Source: Streptomyces fumanus
GTDB taxonomy: Bacteria; Actinomycetota; Actinomycetes; Streptomycetales; Streptomycetaceae
Assembly (NCBI RefSeq): GCF_014655295.1
Contig: NZ_BNBI01000004.1
Span: 62,001 to 126,000 of the forward strand
DNA length: 64,000 bases
Reading direction: 5' to 3'
Shown: one piece after another, positions 35,101 to 42,949 of the stretch
How positions within the stretch are numbered: the first letter of the stretch is position 1
How the letters are laid out: every line of letters begins with the position of its first letter
Made by a program: the position numbers and the translations under genes
Notes under the pieces: generated by a model
What the model saw: only the letters and a program-made list of their open reading frames with translations
What the model was told of the DNA's origin: nothing
Database searches by the model: none

Positions 35101-35910
35101 TCACGCCTGCCGCAGCGTCGCGGTGGCGATCTCCAGGAAGTCGCGCAGCAGTTCGTCCCGCCGGTCCGCGAGGACGGCCAGGCAGGTCTCGGCGCCGGGG
35201 GCGTCCGTGACGGGCAGATGGACCAGGTCGGGCCGGGAGTAGGAGCGCGCGACGCTCAGCGGGAGCAGTGCGATGCCGTGCCCGGTGGCGATGAGCTCGA
35301 ACTTCTCCTCCAGGGTGGACGTCCGCCGGTTCGGCACGTCGAGCATCCGCTCGCCCTCCAGGTCGGCCGACCCGATCCGGCCCCGACCGGCCAGCGGGTG
35401 CGCCGCGGGCAGGCAGGCGACCCGGGGCTCCCGGCCGACGGGCACGGTGCGCAGCCCCGAGTCGTCGAACGGCCGCCACAGGTACGCCACTTGGGCCCGG
35501 CCGTCGCGCAGCGGCGCGTCCTGCTCCCACCAGGTGGCCGGCACCACGTCGGTCTCGACGTCCGGGTGGCGGGAGGTGAACGCCCGGATCGCGTCCGACA
35601 CCCGCAGCCCGGGGGAGAAGGCCACCGCCAGCCGCCGCACGCCCCGGTCGGCGGCGCGCACCCGCCGCACCGCCGCGTCGACGGCCGCGAGGATCCGCCC
35701 CGCCTCCTCCTGGAGCTGTCTCCCGGCGGCGGTCAGCTCCACGCTGCGGGTGGTCCGCACCAGCAGGGCGCACCCCAACTCCCGCTCCAGCGCCCGGATC
35801 TGGCGGCTGAGGACCGGCTGGGTGATGTAGAGCCGCTGCGCCGCCCGGCCGAAGTGCCGGTGCTCGGCCACCGCGGCGAAGTAGCGGAGCTTGCGCAGAT
35901 CGAGATCCAT
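35101..35910 (-). CDS. LysR-family transcriptional regulator
   Basis: 269 residues from ATG 35910. The HTH (residues 1-62) has LRKLRYFAAVAEHRHFGRAA, YITQPVLSRQIRALERELG and LLVRTTRSVELT; the effector domain follows but is slightly short for the family. It is divergent from an NmrA-like gene with 68 bases between, so it most likely controls that gene and itself. Confidence 0.93.
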   Translation of the reverse strand: MDLDLRKLRYFAAVAEHRHFGRAAQRLYITQPVLSRQIRALERELGCALLVRTTRSVELTAAGRQLQEEAGRILAAVDAAVRRVRAADRGVRRLAVAFSPGLRVSDAIRAFTSRHPDVETDVVPATWWEQDAPLRDGRAQVAYLWRPFDDSGLRTVPVGREPRVACLPAAHPLAGRGRIGSADLEGERMLDVPNRRTSTLEEKFELIATGHGIALLPLSVARSYSRPDLVHLPVTDAPGAETCLAVLADRRDELLRDFLEIATATLRQA

Positions 35911-35978
35911 GCCTCCAGGGTATGGATCGCCGGAAAGGGCATTGGACGCGGCGGACGGCACCGCCGGAGACTCGACAC

Positions 35979-36875
35979 ATGATCGTCATCACCACTCCCA
36001 CCGGCCGGATCGGCAGCCGGCTCCTGGACCTCCTGCTCGACCGGGCCCCCGCCCGCGGCGAGGAACTCCGGGTCGTCCTGCGCGACCCCGGGAAACTCCC
36101 CGAGGCGGTCCGCGCCCGCGTCGACGTCGTCACCGGCTCGCACGGCGACCCCGGGACCCTGGACCGGGCCCTCGCCGGCGCGGACGCCGTCTTCTGGGTG
36201 GCCCCGCCGGACCCGCGGGCCCCGAGCCTGGACGCCATGTACTCCGGATTCACCCGCCCCGCCGCCACCGCGTTCACCGCCCACGGCGTCGGCCATGTCG
36301 TCGGCGTCTCGGCGCTCGGCCGCGGCACCCCCGTCGCCGGCCGCGCCGGACATGTGACGGCGTCGCTGGCCATGGACGACCTCATCGCCGGTACGGGCGT
36401 GGCCTACCGGGCGCTCGCCAACCCGGCGTTCATGGACAACCTGCTGCGGCAGACCGCCGCCCTGCGCGACCGGGGCGTGTTCACCGACACCGTCGCCGCC
36501 GACCGCAAGGCGCCGCTGGCCGCCGCCCGGGACATCGCCGGGGCCGCCGCCCGCCTGCTGCTCGACCGCTCCTGGACGGGCACCGGCGAGGTCCCCGTCC
36601 TCGGCCCCGAGGACCTCTCGCCGAACGACATGGCGCACATCATGTCCGAGGTCCTGGGCCGCCCGGTCCGCTACGAACGGCAGTCCCTCGACGACCTCCG
36701 CGCCTCCCTCACCGGGTACGGCTTCGGCGCCGCGATCGTGGACGGGTACGTCGACATGATGCGCGCCGTGGACGAGGGGCTGAACGACGGCGTGCCGCGC
36801 ACGGAACGCACCGCGAGCCCGACCACCTTCCGCCAGTGGTGCGAGGAGGTCCTCGCACCCGCGGTCCGGGCCTGA
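35979..36875 (+). CDS. NmrA-like NAD(P)H-binding protein
   Basis: 298 residues. An N-terminal Rossmann motif MIVITTPTGRIGSRLLDLLL is followed by VFWVAPPDP and a VVGVSALGRGT strand, the atypical-SDR (NmrA/quinone oxidoreductase 2) pattern without the classical YxxxK pair. It binds NAD(P)H and may reduce quinone-like compounds or act as a redox sensor. It is divergent from the LysR gene, which is its likely regulator. Confidence 0.88.
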   Translation: MIVITTPTGRIGSRLLDLLLDRAPARGEELRVVLRDPGKLPEAVRARVDVVTGSHGDPGTLDRALAGADAVFWVAPPDPRAPSLDAMYSGFTRPAATAFTAHGVGHVVGVSALGRGTPVAGRAGHVTASLAMDDLIAGTGVAYRALANPAFMDNLLRQTAALRDRGVFTDTVAADRKAPLAAARDIAGAAARLLLDRSWTGTGEVPVLGPEDLSPNDMAHIMSEVLGRPVRYERQSLDDLRASLTGYGFGAAIVDGYVDMMRAVDEGLNDGVPRTERTASPTTFRQWCEEVLAPAVRA

Positions 36876-36957
36876 CCGCCTCCCCACCCGCCCGCACCGG
36901 CCCCGCTGCCGGATCGGGACGCGCGGCCGGGCCAGGGTCAGGGCGTCCCGCCGGGTC

Positions 36958-37683
36958 TCACAGCGCCGCGCCGGTCTCCTCCGCGAGCCGCTCCACCAGG
37001 CGGTCCTGGAACGCCGTGTCGTGGACCGCGGGGTGCGGCTGCCGGAGCCGGCGGTGGTACCAGTATCCGCCGGTCGTCAGGGCCTCGGGGTCGTCGCCGG
37101 TGGCGAGCCACACCTGGGTGCGGTGGCCGAGTTCGAGGTCGTCCGGCGCGTGCGGTCCGCCCATCTTCGTCGGCACCCAGCCCGGGTCCACCGCGTTGCT
37201 CGGCACCCCGGGCCGCAGCCGGGCCACCGCGGCCGCGAGGGCGGTGACGTACAGCTTGCTGTCGGCGTACGAACCCGGGCCGGCGCCCCGCCAGTCGGTG
37301 CCGTCGAGGGCGGGGCGCCCGTCGAGGTGCGAGCCGCTGCTCACGTACACCAGGCGGCGCGGCCCGCGCAGCAGCGCCGTGAGCAGGTACGGGGCGACGA
37401 TGTTGACCGGCATGACCGCCGGTCCGCGCCACACGCCGGCGTTGTGGACGACCGCGTCGAGCGGCTCGGCGTCGTTCAGCTCGTCGGCGATGCGCCGTAC
37501 GGCGTCGCGGTCGGTGAAGTCGCCGACCACCAGCCGTGCGCCCCGGCGGACCAGCGGGCCGAGGGCCGCCGCCCGCTCCTCGTTCCGGGCGTGCGCCACC
37601 ACCTCGTGCCCGGCGGCCAGCAGGGCGTCGGCCGCGGCCCGTCCCAGACCGTCCGCGGACCCGGTGACCAGGACCCGGCTCAC
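36958..37683 (-). CDS. Short-chain dehydrogenase/reductase
   Basis: 241 residues, GTG start at 37683. Classical SDR features: cofactor loop VTGSADGLGR, VVHNAG near residue 82, VYVSSGSH, and the catalytic YADSK near 140; the HARNEERAAA stretch after the second strand suits NADP. The substrate is unknown. It converges with the NmrA-like gene and is divergent from the small HAAS-like gene. Confidence 0.92.
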   Translation of the reverse strand: MSRVLVTGSADGLGRAAADALLAAGHEVVAHARNEERAAALGPLVRRGARLVVGDFTDRDAVRRIADELNDAEPLDAVVHNAGVWRGPAVMPVNIVAPYLLTALLRGPRRLVYVSSGSHLDGRPALDGTDWRGAGPGSYADSKLYVTALAAAVARLRPGVPSNAVDPGWVPTKMGGPHAPDDLELGHRTQVWLATGDDPEALTTGGYWYHRRLRQPHPAVHDTAFQDRLVERLAEETGAAL

Positions 37684-37933
37684 CTCCGCACCGCCCCTCG
37701 CCCGGGGCCGGACGTGTCGGCTCGTCGCATGGGGTGTCCTCCTCGTGTACGTGGCCGCCCGCTCGGGCCGCGGAACCGCCCCGCGACCGTGATCGCCGCC
37801 GTGCCTGGGGCCAGCCTACGGAGAAGGCGGGGCACGGCGAGCGCGGACCGACGCACCTGCCCACGGAACCCCGCCCGCCGTTCCGGCGTCCCCTCACACG
37901 AGGGACGGCCGCCGATCATCCGGGAGAGAGCAC

Positions 37934-38251
37934 GTGGCGAAGAAGGACCGCACGACGGACGCGGCGGAGCGGGACCGCGAGAAGTGGATGGCCCGCTTCC
38001 AGGTACGGCTGGCCATGCGACCGGGCGTGGACCGGGCCATCGTCCTCCAGGCGGTCAAGGAGGTCACGGCCCACTGCGCGGAGACCGGAGAGCACCCGCG
38101 CACCGCCTTCGGCGACCCGGACCGCTACGCCGAGCAGACCGCCGCACGCCTGGTACCGGCGGACCGCGCGGCCCGCGAGGAACGGCAGAACGCGGTGCTG
38201 AACGCCCTCGCCTCCGTACGCAGGAAGGCCGAGGACATCGCCGGACTGTGA
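37934..38251 (+). CDS. Small HAAS/DUF1700-like helical protein
   Basis: GTG start; 105 residues, charged and largely helical, with no membrane segment. EKWMARFQVRLAMRPGVD, then VTAHCAETGEHPRTAFGDPDR and YAEQTAARLVP look like the HAAS signalling-domain pattern (amphipathic helices ending in a G-D-P turn). In that family such proteins are adaptors next to PadR regulators; no PadR gene is adjacent here. Assignment is tentative. Confidence 0.65.
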   Translation: MAKKDRTTDAAERDREKWMARFQVRLAMRPGVDRAIVLQAVKEVTAHCAETGEHPRTAFGDPDRYAEQTAARLVPADRAAREERQNAVLNALASVRRKAEDIAGL

Positions 38252-38280
38252 CCGGCCGGGGGGCGACCGCCCGCATCGGG

Positions 38281-38616
38281 TCAGAGGACGGCTCTCTCCT
38301 CGGTGACCATGACCGCCACGGAGTCCAGGTCGATGAAGGCCGCCTCGTCCGGGTGCACCAGTTTCCGGTAGTTCTCCGAGGCGAAGAACGCGTCGTGGTC
38401 GGCCCAGTTCTCGAACCAGATCTCCGTCAGGCCGTCGTAGGCGGGCCGCGGGTAATTCTCCGCGGGCACCGGATGGGACACGGTGTACTTGCGCACATAG
38501 CGCCGCGCCTCCGGGATGGAGCTGAACAGCGGGGCGTGGTGCTCGCGGTGGTACGCGACGAACCGCTCGAACGACATCCCCTCGACGCGGTTGATCAGGA
38601 ACACGAACTTGATCAC
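38281..38616 (-). CDS. EthD-domain protein
   Basis: 111 residues, GTG start with GGAGAG upstream. MSFERFVAYHREHHAPLF and the later YDGLTEIWFENWADHDAFF are the dimeric alpha-beta-barrel EthD pattern. These proteins are often enzymes of polyketide cyclization or ether degradation, or accessory oxygenase partners. A dyad-containing promoter at 38693-38724 points towards this gene, and a divergent MerR gene lies just beyond, so it is the likely MerR target. Confidence 0.9.
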   Translation of the reverse strand: MIKFVFLINRVEGMSFERFVAYHREHHAPLFSSIPEARRYVRKYTVSHPVPAENYPRPAYDGLTEIWFENWADHDAFFASENYRKLVHPDEAAFIDLDSVAVMVTEERAVL

Positions 38617-38692
38617 TGGCTTCGGCTCTCCTTCTCGGGACGGCGGCGCCGGCGACCGGATGCGCGGGGCGCCGGGCCGCGTGGCTGGCGTT

Positions 38693-38724
38693 AACCTAAA
38701 CCCTCACATCGATGTGAGAGGCAA
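38693..38724 (-). promoter_or_regulatory. MerR-type promoter with dyad in a 20-bp spacer
   Basis: Reading on the minus strand: TTGCCT (38724-38719), then a 20-bp spacer containing the perfect palindrome CTCACATCGATGTGAG (38718-38703), then TAGGTT (38698-38693). An overlong spacer centred on a dyad is the mark of promoters activated by MerR proteins. It drives the EthD gene; the MerR gene at 38759 is divergent. Confidence 0.75.
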
Positions 38725-38758
38725 GCCGCTGTGACCCGGCACACCGTCAGGAGGCGAC

Positions 38759-39130
38759 ATGAGGATCGGTGAACTGTCCGCCCGGACCGGAGTCAGCCGG
38801 CGGTTGCTGCGCTACTACGAGGAGCAGGGCCTCCTGGTCAGTACGCGGTCGCCCAGCGGGCAGCGCCACTACGGCGAGGAGCACGTGGAGCGGGTGCGGC
38901 TGGTGCGGGAGTTCCTGGCGGCGGGCCTGTCCAGCGGCACCATCGCCGAGATGGTGCCCTGCATGGCCGAGCCCAGCGTGGCCGGAGCGCGGCGAGCACT
39001 GAAGATCATGAACCGGGAGCGGGCCCGGCTGGCGGCCGCGAGGGACGCGCTCGCCGCCGCCGGTTCCGCGCTGGACCGGCTCATCGAGACCAATGAGAAG
39101 TACCTGGCGGAGCGAGGCTCCCGGCCCTGA
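38759..39130 (+). CDS. MerR-family transcriptional regulator
   Basis: 123 residues, ATG with AGGAGG upstream. The winged HTH (residues 1-70) has RIGELSARTGVSRRLLRYYE, EQGLLVSTRSPSGQRHYGEE and VRLVREFLAAGLSSGTIAEM. A coiled-coil dimer helix follows (RALKIMNRERARLAAARDAL). It lacks the metal-binding cysteine pattern of CueR/MerR; a single Cys is at about residue 68. It should twist the 20-bp-spacer promoter at 38693-38724 to activate the EthD gene. Confidence 0.93.
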   Translation: MRIGELSARTGVSRRLLRYYEEQGLLVSTRSPSGQRHYGEEHVERVRLVREFLAAGLSSGTIAEMVPCMAEPSVAGARRALKIMNRERARLAAARDALAAAGSALDRLIETNEKYLAERGSRP

Positions 39131-39321
39131 CCGTCGTCTCCGCGGTCCGCCGTCAGCGGGTGGGCTCCCCGGGCCCGGCCGTGACCCCGGGCCCGCGTGC
39201 CGTGCGGTAGCAGCCGTCGAGCGGGACGCTCCTCGCACAGGTCACGCCGCGCATCGAGCGGCCCTCCTCGGGAACGGGCTTCGGCAGTACGGCACCCGGC
39301 CACCCGGGGACAGCCGGTGGC

Positions 39322-39978
39322 TCAGCCGACGGGCTCGCCCGCGGGGCCGCTCGCGCCGGTGACGCCGCTGTCGGGGCCCAGCGAGTGCTCCTCCCAGGTG
39401 AGCACCCGCCAGCCCGTGTCGGGTGTGCCCGACAGGACGACGATGCCGGTGTTGCGCAGTTCGTGCGCGGTGGCGAACTCGACGTCGACGTTGGCCGCGC
39501 GGGCTGCCACCCAGGTACGGATCGCGGCGCCGTGGCTGACCATGGCGACCGTCTCCACGCCGGTGCCCGCGGCCTCGGCGACGACGGCGTCGAACCGCGA
39601 CAGGAACTCCGTCCCGTTCTCCCCGCCCGGCATCCGGCGCTCCGGCTCGCCCGCCGCCCAGGCGAAGGAGGTGGTGAGGTAGATGCCGATCGCCTCGTCG
39701 TCGCCCCGCATCTCCAGCTCACCGGCCGAGATCTCGCGCAGCCCGTCCCGTACGAGCGGCTGGTGCCCGGTGCGGGCGGCCAGCGGCGCGGCGGTGCGGT
39801 GGGTGCGCAGCAGGGTCGAGACGTACAGCGCGCCGATGTCCTCCCGCGCCAGCGCCTCCGGCAGTGCCTGCGCCTGTTCCTCCCCCAGCGGGGTCAGTCC
39901 GGGGCCCGGCACGGCGGTGTCCAGGAGGTGCTTGACGTTGGAAGGCGTCTGGCCGTGGCGAATGAGCAGCAAGCGCAT
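39322..39978 (-). CDS. Histidine phosphatase family protein
   Basis: 218 residues from ATG 39978. The phosphohistidine loop is LLLIRHGQTPSN at the N-terminus. YVSTLLRTHRTAAPLA, a glutamate in LREISAGELEMRG, and the second histidine in MVSHGAAIRTWV complete the site. It belongs to the phosphoglycerate-mutase-like branch and hydrolyses a small phosphate ester. Its substrate is unknown. Confidence 0.92.
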   Translation of the reverse strand: MRLLLIRHGQTPSNVKHLLDTAVPGPGLTPLGEEQAQALPEALAREDIGALYVSTLLRTHRTAAPLAARTGHQPLVRDGLREISAGELEMRGDDEAIGIYLTTSFAWAAGEPERRMPGGENGTEFLSRFDAVVAEAAGTGVETVAMVSHGAAIRTWVAARAANVDVEFATAHELRNTGIVVLSGTPDTGWRVLTWEEHSLGPDSGVTGASGPAGEPVG

Positions 39979-40043
39979 GTGTGCGTCGGTCTCCAGATAC
40001 GTCGGTGCGGGACCTCCCCACTCTGCCACGGCCCCGGTCCCGC

Positions 40044-40841
40044 CTACCGCCGGGCCGTCCCTCGGCTCCGTCCGCGCAGGTCGTCGATGCGGGCGAGCAC
40101 CGCGTCGACGTGCGGGCCCACCCGGTCCCTCAACTCGGGGCTCCAGGTCTCCTCCTCGTAGCGGCGGCCGAGGTACAGGGACTTCGCGTGCTCTAGGACG
40201 GGACGGTGTTCCGGGGCGAGGCGGGCGAGCGCCCAGTCCGCGGCGGCGTCCTTGGGGCGGATCTCGCCGGTGGCGAGGGTCGTCCACACCCGGGCGAGGG
40301 TCAGCAGGACGTTGCGGGTGTCACCGGCCAGGTCGGCGAGGAGAGCGGGGACGCCCAGGAGGCTCGCGCGGACCAGGTCGGTGTGGGGTACGGGGTCGAG
40401 GAGCCGGGCGGGCGGCGGGCCGGTGAGGGGGTGGTCGCCCGCCAGCACCGCGCCGATGGCGAGGGCCAGGTCGGGCATCGGGCCGGGCCGCGGGGGACCG
40501 GTCGCCAGGAACTCCTCGCGCAGCCACTCGCCGTACAGGAAGTCGCCGGTCGGCGGGAACCGCCAGGGCCGGACCTCGGCCTGGACGACGACGGTGAGTT
40601 CGACCGGCCGGAGCGCGGCCGTGCTGCCGGAGACCTCCAGCAGGCCGTCGAGGAGCGCCCGCCGCCGGCCGTCGTCCAGGCCGCGCCGAGTGACGGCCAG
40701 CAGGTCCAGGTCGCTCGCCGGGCGCAGCCCCCCGAGCACGGCCGAACCGTGCAGGTACAGGCCGAGCAGGTCGGCCGCCAGGACGCCGCGCACCAGTGCG
40801 GCGGTCCGCCGGAGTTGGTCCACGGCATCGGTGCCGGCCAT
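40044..40841 (-). CDS. AadA-like aminoglycoside nucleotidyltransferase
   Basis: 265 residues, as in ANT(3'')-type enzymes (about 260). The nucleotidyl-transfer motif is LHGSAVLGGLRPASDLDLLA (residues 30-49) with the metal-binding Asp pair. The C-terminal helical domain holds NVLLTLARVWTTLATGEI and RPKDAAADWAL, both close to the AadA pattern. The family adenylates streptomycin and/or spectinomycin. Whether this chromosomal copy confers resistance is not known. The frame upstream is open, but ATG 40841 gives the family start. Confidence 0.87.
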   Translation of the reverse strand: MAGTDAVDQLRRTAALVRGVLAADLLGLYLHGSAVLGGLRPASDLDLLAVTRRGLDDGRRRALLDGLLEVSGSTAALRPVELTVVVQAEVRPWRFPPTGDFLYGEWLREEFLATGPPRPGPMPDLALAIGAVLAGDHPLTGPPPARLLDPVPHTDLVRASLLGVPALLADLAGDTRNVLLTLARVWTTLATGEIRPKDAAADWALARLAPEHRPVLEHAKSLYLGRRYEEETWSPELRDRVGPHVDAVLARIDDLRGRSRGTARR

Positions 40842-40876
40842 CACCCGCCGGGCCGGGGCGGCGCCCGCCCGGCGGG

Positions 40877-41545
40877 TCACCGGGTCCCCACGGGGCGGGC
40901 GGTGCCGTCGGCGACGGCCCGGAGCTTGTCCGGGGTGGCCACGGTGTGCAGGGCGGTGATGCGGTGGTCGGCGTCGAAGTCGAAGGTGACGGTGGCGAGC
41001 ACCCGGTCCGGTCCGCGGAGGACGATGCCCGGGCCGCCGTTGACCTCGACGAGTTCGGCGGTGATGCCGGCGGGCTCGATGCCCTGGTGGGCGACGGTGC
41101 CGATGGCGGCGAACCAGGCCGTCACCGTGGCCGCGCCCACGACCGGGCGCAGGGCCTGGCGGACCTTGCCGCCGCCGTCGGTCCACAGGGTGACGTCCGG
41201 GGACAGCGACTCCAGCAGGGCGTTGACATCGCCCCCGGTCGAGGCGGCGAAGAACCGCTCGGTGACCTCGCGCTGCCGCGAGCGGTCCGCCGTGAAGCGC
41301 GGCCGGCGGGCCCGTACGTGCTCCCGGGCGCGGTGCGCGGCCTGCCGCACCGCGGCCTCGGAACGCTCCACCGCCTCCGCGATCTCGGCATGGCTGAAGC
41401 CGAAGACGTCCTTCGGCACGAACACCGCGCGCTGAAGCGGGCTACGGTCGGCGGACGACCACGTGATCCGGGCGTCCGCCTCCCGGACCCGGGTGAAGCG
41501 GCCGGCGCGCGGCCAGAACGCGCCCGAGGCGGGCAGCTTCTTCAT
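40877..41545 (-). pseudogene. N-terminally truncated ECF41/SigJ-type sigma factor with SnoaL-like tail
   Basis: The 222-residue frame keeps sigma region 4 (PLQRAVFVPKDVFGFSHAEI, AEAVERSEAAVRQAAHRARE, residues about 35-78) and the C-terminal SnoaL-like domain (REVTERFFAASTGGDVNALL, then TFDFDADHRITALHTV). Sigma region 2, which binds the -10 element and core polymerase, is missing; full-length relatives are about 290-300 residues. The first 34 residues do not match the family, and no region 2 was seen upstream in any frame. A hairpin sits right at the start codon. Most likely a decayed gene; a regulatory role for the fragment cannot be excluded. Confidence 0.72.
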
Positions 41546-41546
41546 A

Positions 41547-41562
41547 CGGCCGCAGGCGGCCG
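41547..41562. repeat. Inverted repeat immediately upstream of the truncated sigma gene
   Basis: CGGCCGC-AG-GCGGCCG, 7-bp arms with a 2-base centre, starts two bases from the ATG of the truncated sigma frame. It occupies the place of the ribosome-binding site and could mark a rearrangement junction or block translation. Confidence 0.6.
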
Positions 41563-41798
41563 GGGGGAGGCGGTCACCGCTTCCTTATACCGTGCCGCCG
41601 TGCGGCCGGTGAGGAATATTCTCCGGGAGCCCTCGTCGGGGTGGCCGGCCCGGCGGCGGCCGCCTGCGGCGACACCCGCGTACCGCTCGCCCATCGTTCC
41701 GCCTTCCGCCGCTCGGTGCTGACGACCACGTGAGGGAAGGAGGCGGCCCGTTCGTGACATCGGGGCGGTGTGACGCGTGACACAACGGCGTACGGCGG

Positions 41799-42938
41799 TC
41801 AGGACGGCTGGACCTCGTCCCAGAGCGCGAGGGCCTGGGCGGGGTCCGGGCTCACCAGGCGGTCCAGGCCGGCCAGCGTCATCGTGGCCCACCGGCCGGC
41901 CCGCGCCCCCGTCCGTTCCTCGAAGGCGCGGACCGCCGCGTCCAGGTCACCGGGGCCGGAGGCGGCCAGGGACTCGGCGAGTTCGGCGCCCTCCAGCATC
42001 GCGAGGTTGGCGCCCACGCCCAGCGGGGGCATCAGGTGGGCGGCGTCGCCCAGCAGGGTCACCCCGGGGACGTGCGGCCAGGTGTGCGGCGCGGGAAGGA
42101 CGTACAGGGGCCGGTGGGCGAAGGCGGTGCCGTGGCGCAGGAGGTCCAGGAGGGGAGCGGCCCAGCCGTCGAACAGGGCGAGCAGGCGGGCCCGTACGGC
42201 CTCGGTGCCGGCCGTGCCGAGGTCCGTGGGCCGGTCCGGTTCCGTGCGGAACTGGGCGTAGACCTTGACGTGTCCGCCGCTGTTGCGCTGGGCGACCAGC
42301 GCGCGGTTGACGCCGTACGCCGCCAGGGAGCCGTCGCCGACCAGCCGGGCCAGGTCGGGGTGGCGGGTGTCGATGTCGTCCAGGGCGGTCTCCACCAGGG
42401 TGACGCCGGTGTACCGGGGCGTCGCGGACGAGACCGCCGGGCGGACCCGGGACCAGGCACCGTCCGCGCCGATCACCAGGTCGAACGTCTCCCGCCGGCC
42501 GTCGGCGCAGCGCACCGCCACACCGTCCCGGCCGCCCGGCACCACCTCGGTCACGGCCCGCCCCCACTGGACCTCCAGCGGCCCGAGCAGCAGGTCACGG
42601 AGGTGCCCGCGGTCGATCTCGGGGTTGGCCCGGTCCTCCGGGCGGGGCCGCCAGTCCCGCAGGACGGTCCCGTCCGGGTCCAGGACGCGCATGGCCTGCC
42701 CCTCCGGCCGGGACCGCGCCGTGAACTCCTCCAGCAACCCCGCCTTCTCCAGGGCCAGTTGGCCCATGCCCTCCTGGAGGTCCAGCGTGCCGCCCGGGGG
42801 CCGGGCGTCGGGGGCGGGATCGCGTTCCAGGACGGTGACGGGGTGACCGTGACGGTGCATCACGCGGGCGAAGGTGAGACCGGCGGGGCCACTGCCGACC
42901 ACGGCGATACGGGGACTCACGGCGACACGGGGACTCAT
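41799..42938 (-). CDS. FAD-dependent monooxygenase
   Basis: 379 residues. Dinucleotide fold IAVVGSGPAGLTFARVMHRH, the DG motif VIGADGAWSRVR near residue 160 and the GD motif VTLLGDAAHLMPPLGVGANL near 300, as in class A aromatic hydroxylases and TetX-like enzymes. ATG 42938 lies 11 bases after the GH115 stop on the same strand. The first 12 codons are an 18-bp tandem duplication, so GTG 42920 is an equally good start. Substrate unknown; co-transcription with glycosidase genes gives no clear hint. Confidence 0.9.
   Translation of the reverse strand: MSPRVAVSPRIAVVGSGPAGLTFARVMHRHGHPVTVLERDPAPDARPPGGTLDLQEGMGQLALEKAGLLEEFTARSRPEGQAMRVLDPDGTVLRDWRPRPEDRANPEIDRGHLRDLLLGPLEVQWGRAVTEVVPGGRDGVAVRCADGRRETFDLVIGADGAWSRVRPAVSSATPRYTGVTLVETALDDIDTRHPDLARLVGDGSLAAYGVNRALVAQRNSGGHVKVYAQFRTEPDRPTDLGTAGTEAVRARLLALFDGWAAPLLDLLRHGTAFAHRPLYVLPAPHTWPHVPGVTLLGDAAHLMPPLGVGANLAMLEGAELAESLAASGPGDLDAAVRAFEERTGARAGRWATMTLAGLDRLVSPDPAQALALWDEVQPS
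42903..42938 (-). repeat. 18-bp tandem duplication of the monooxygenase start
   Basis: On the minus strand ATGAGTCCCCGTGTCGCC is followed directly by GTGAGTCCCCGTATCGCC, two mismatches in 18. Each unit begins with a start codon and encodes a (M/V)SPR(V/I)A hexapeptide. Confidence 0.9.
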
Positions 42939-42949
42939 GGCGCCCCAAC

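Noticed and set aside
41542..41892. Minus-strand frame upstream of the truncated sigma gene as its missing N-terminus
   Set aside because: The translated sequence has none of the sigma region 2 residues and no membrane or other domain.
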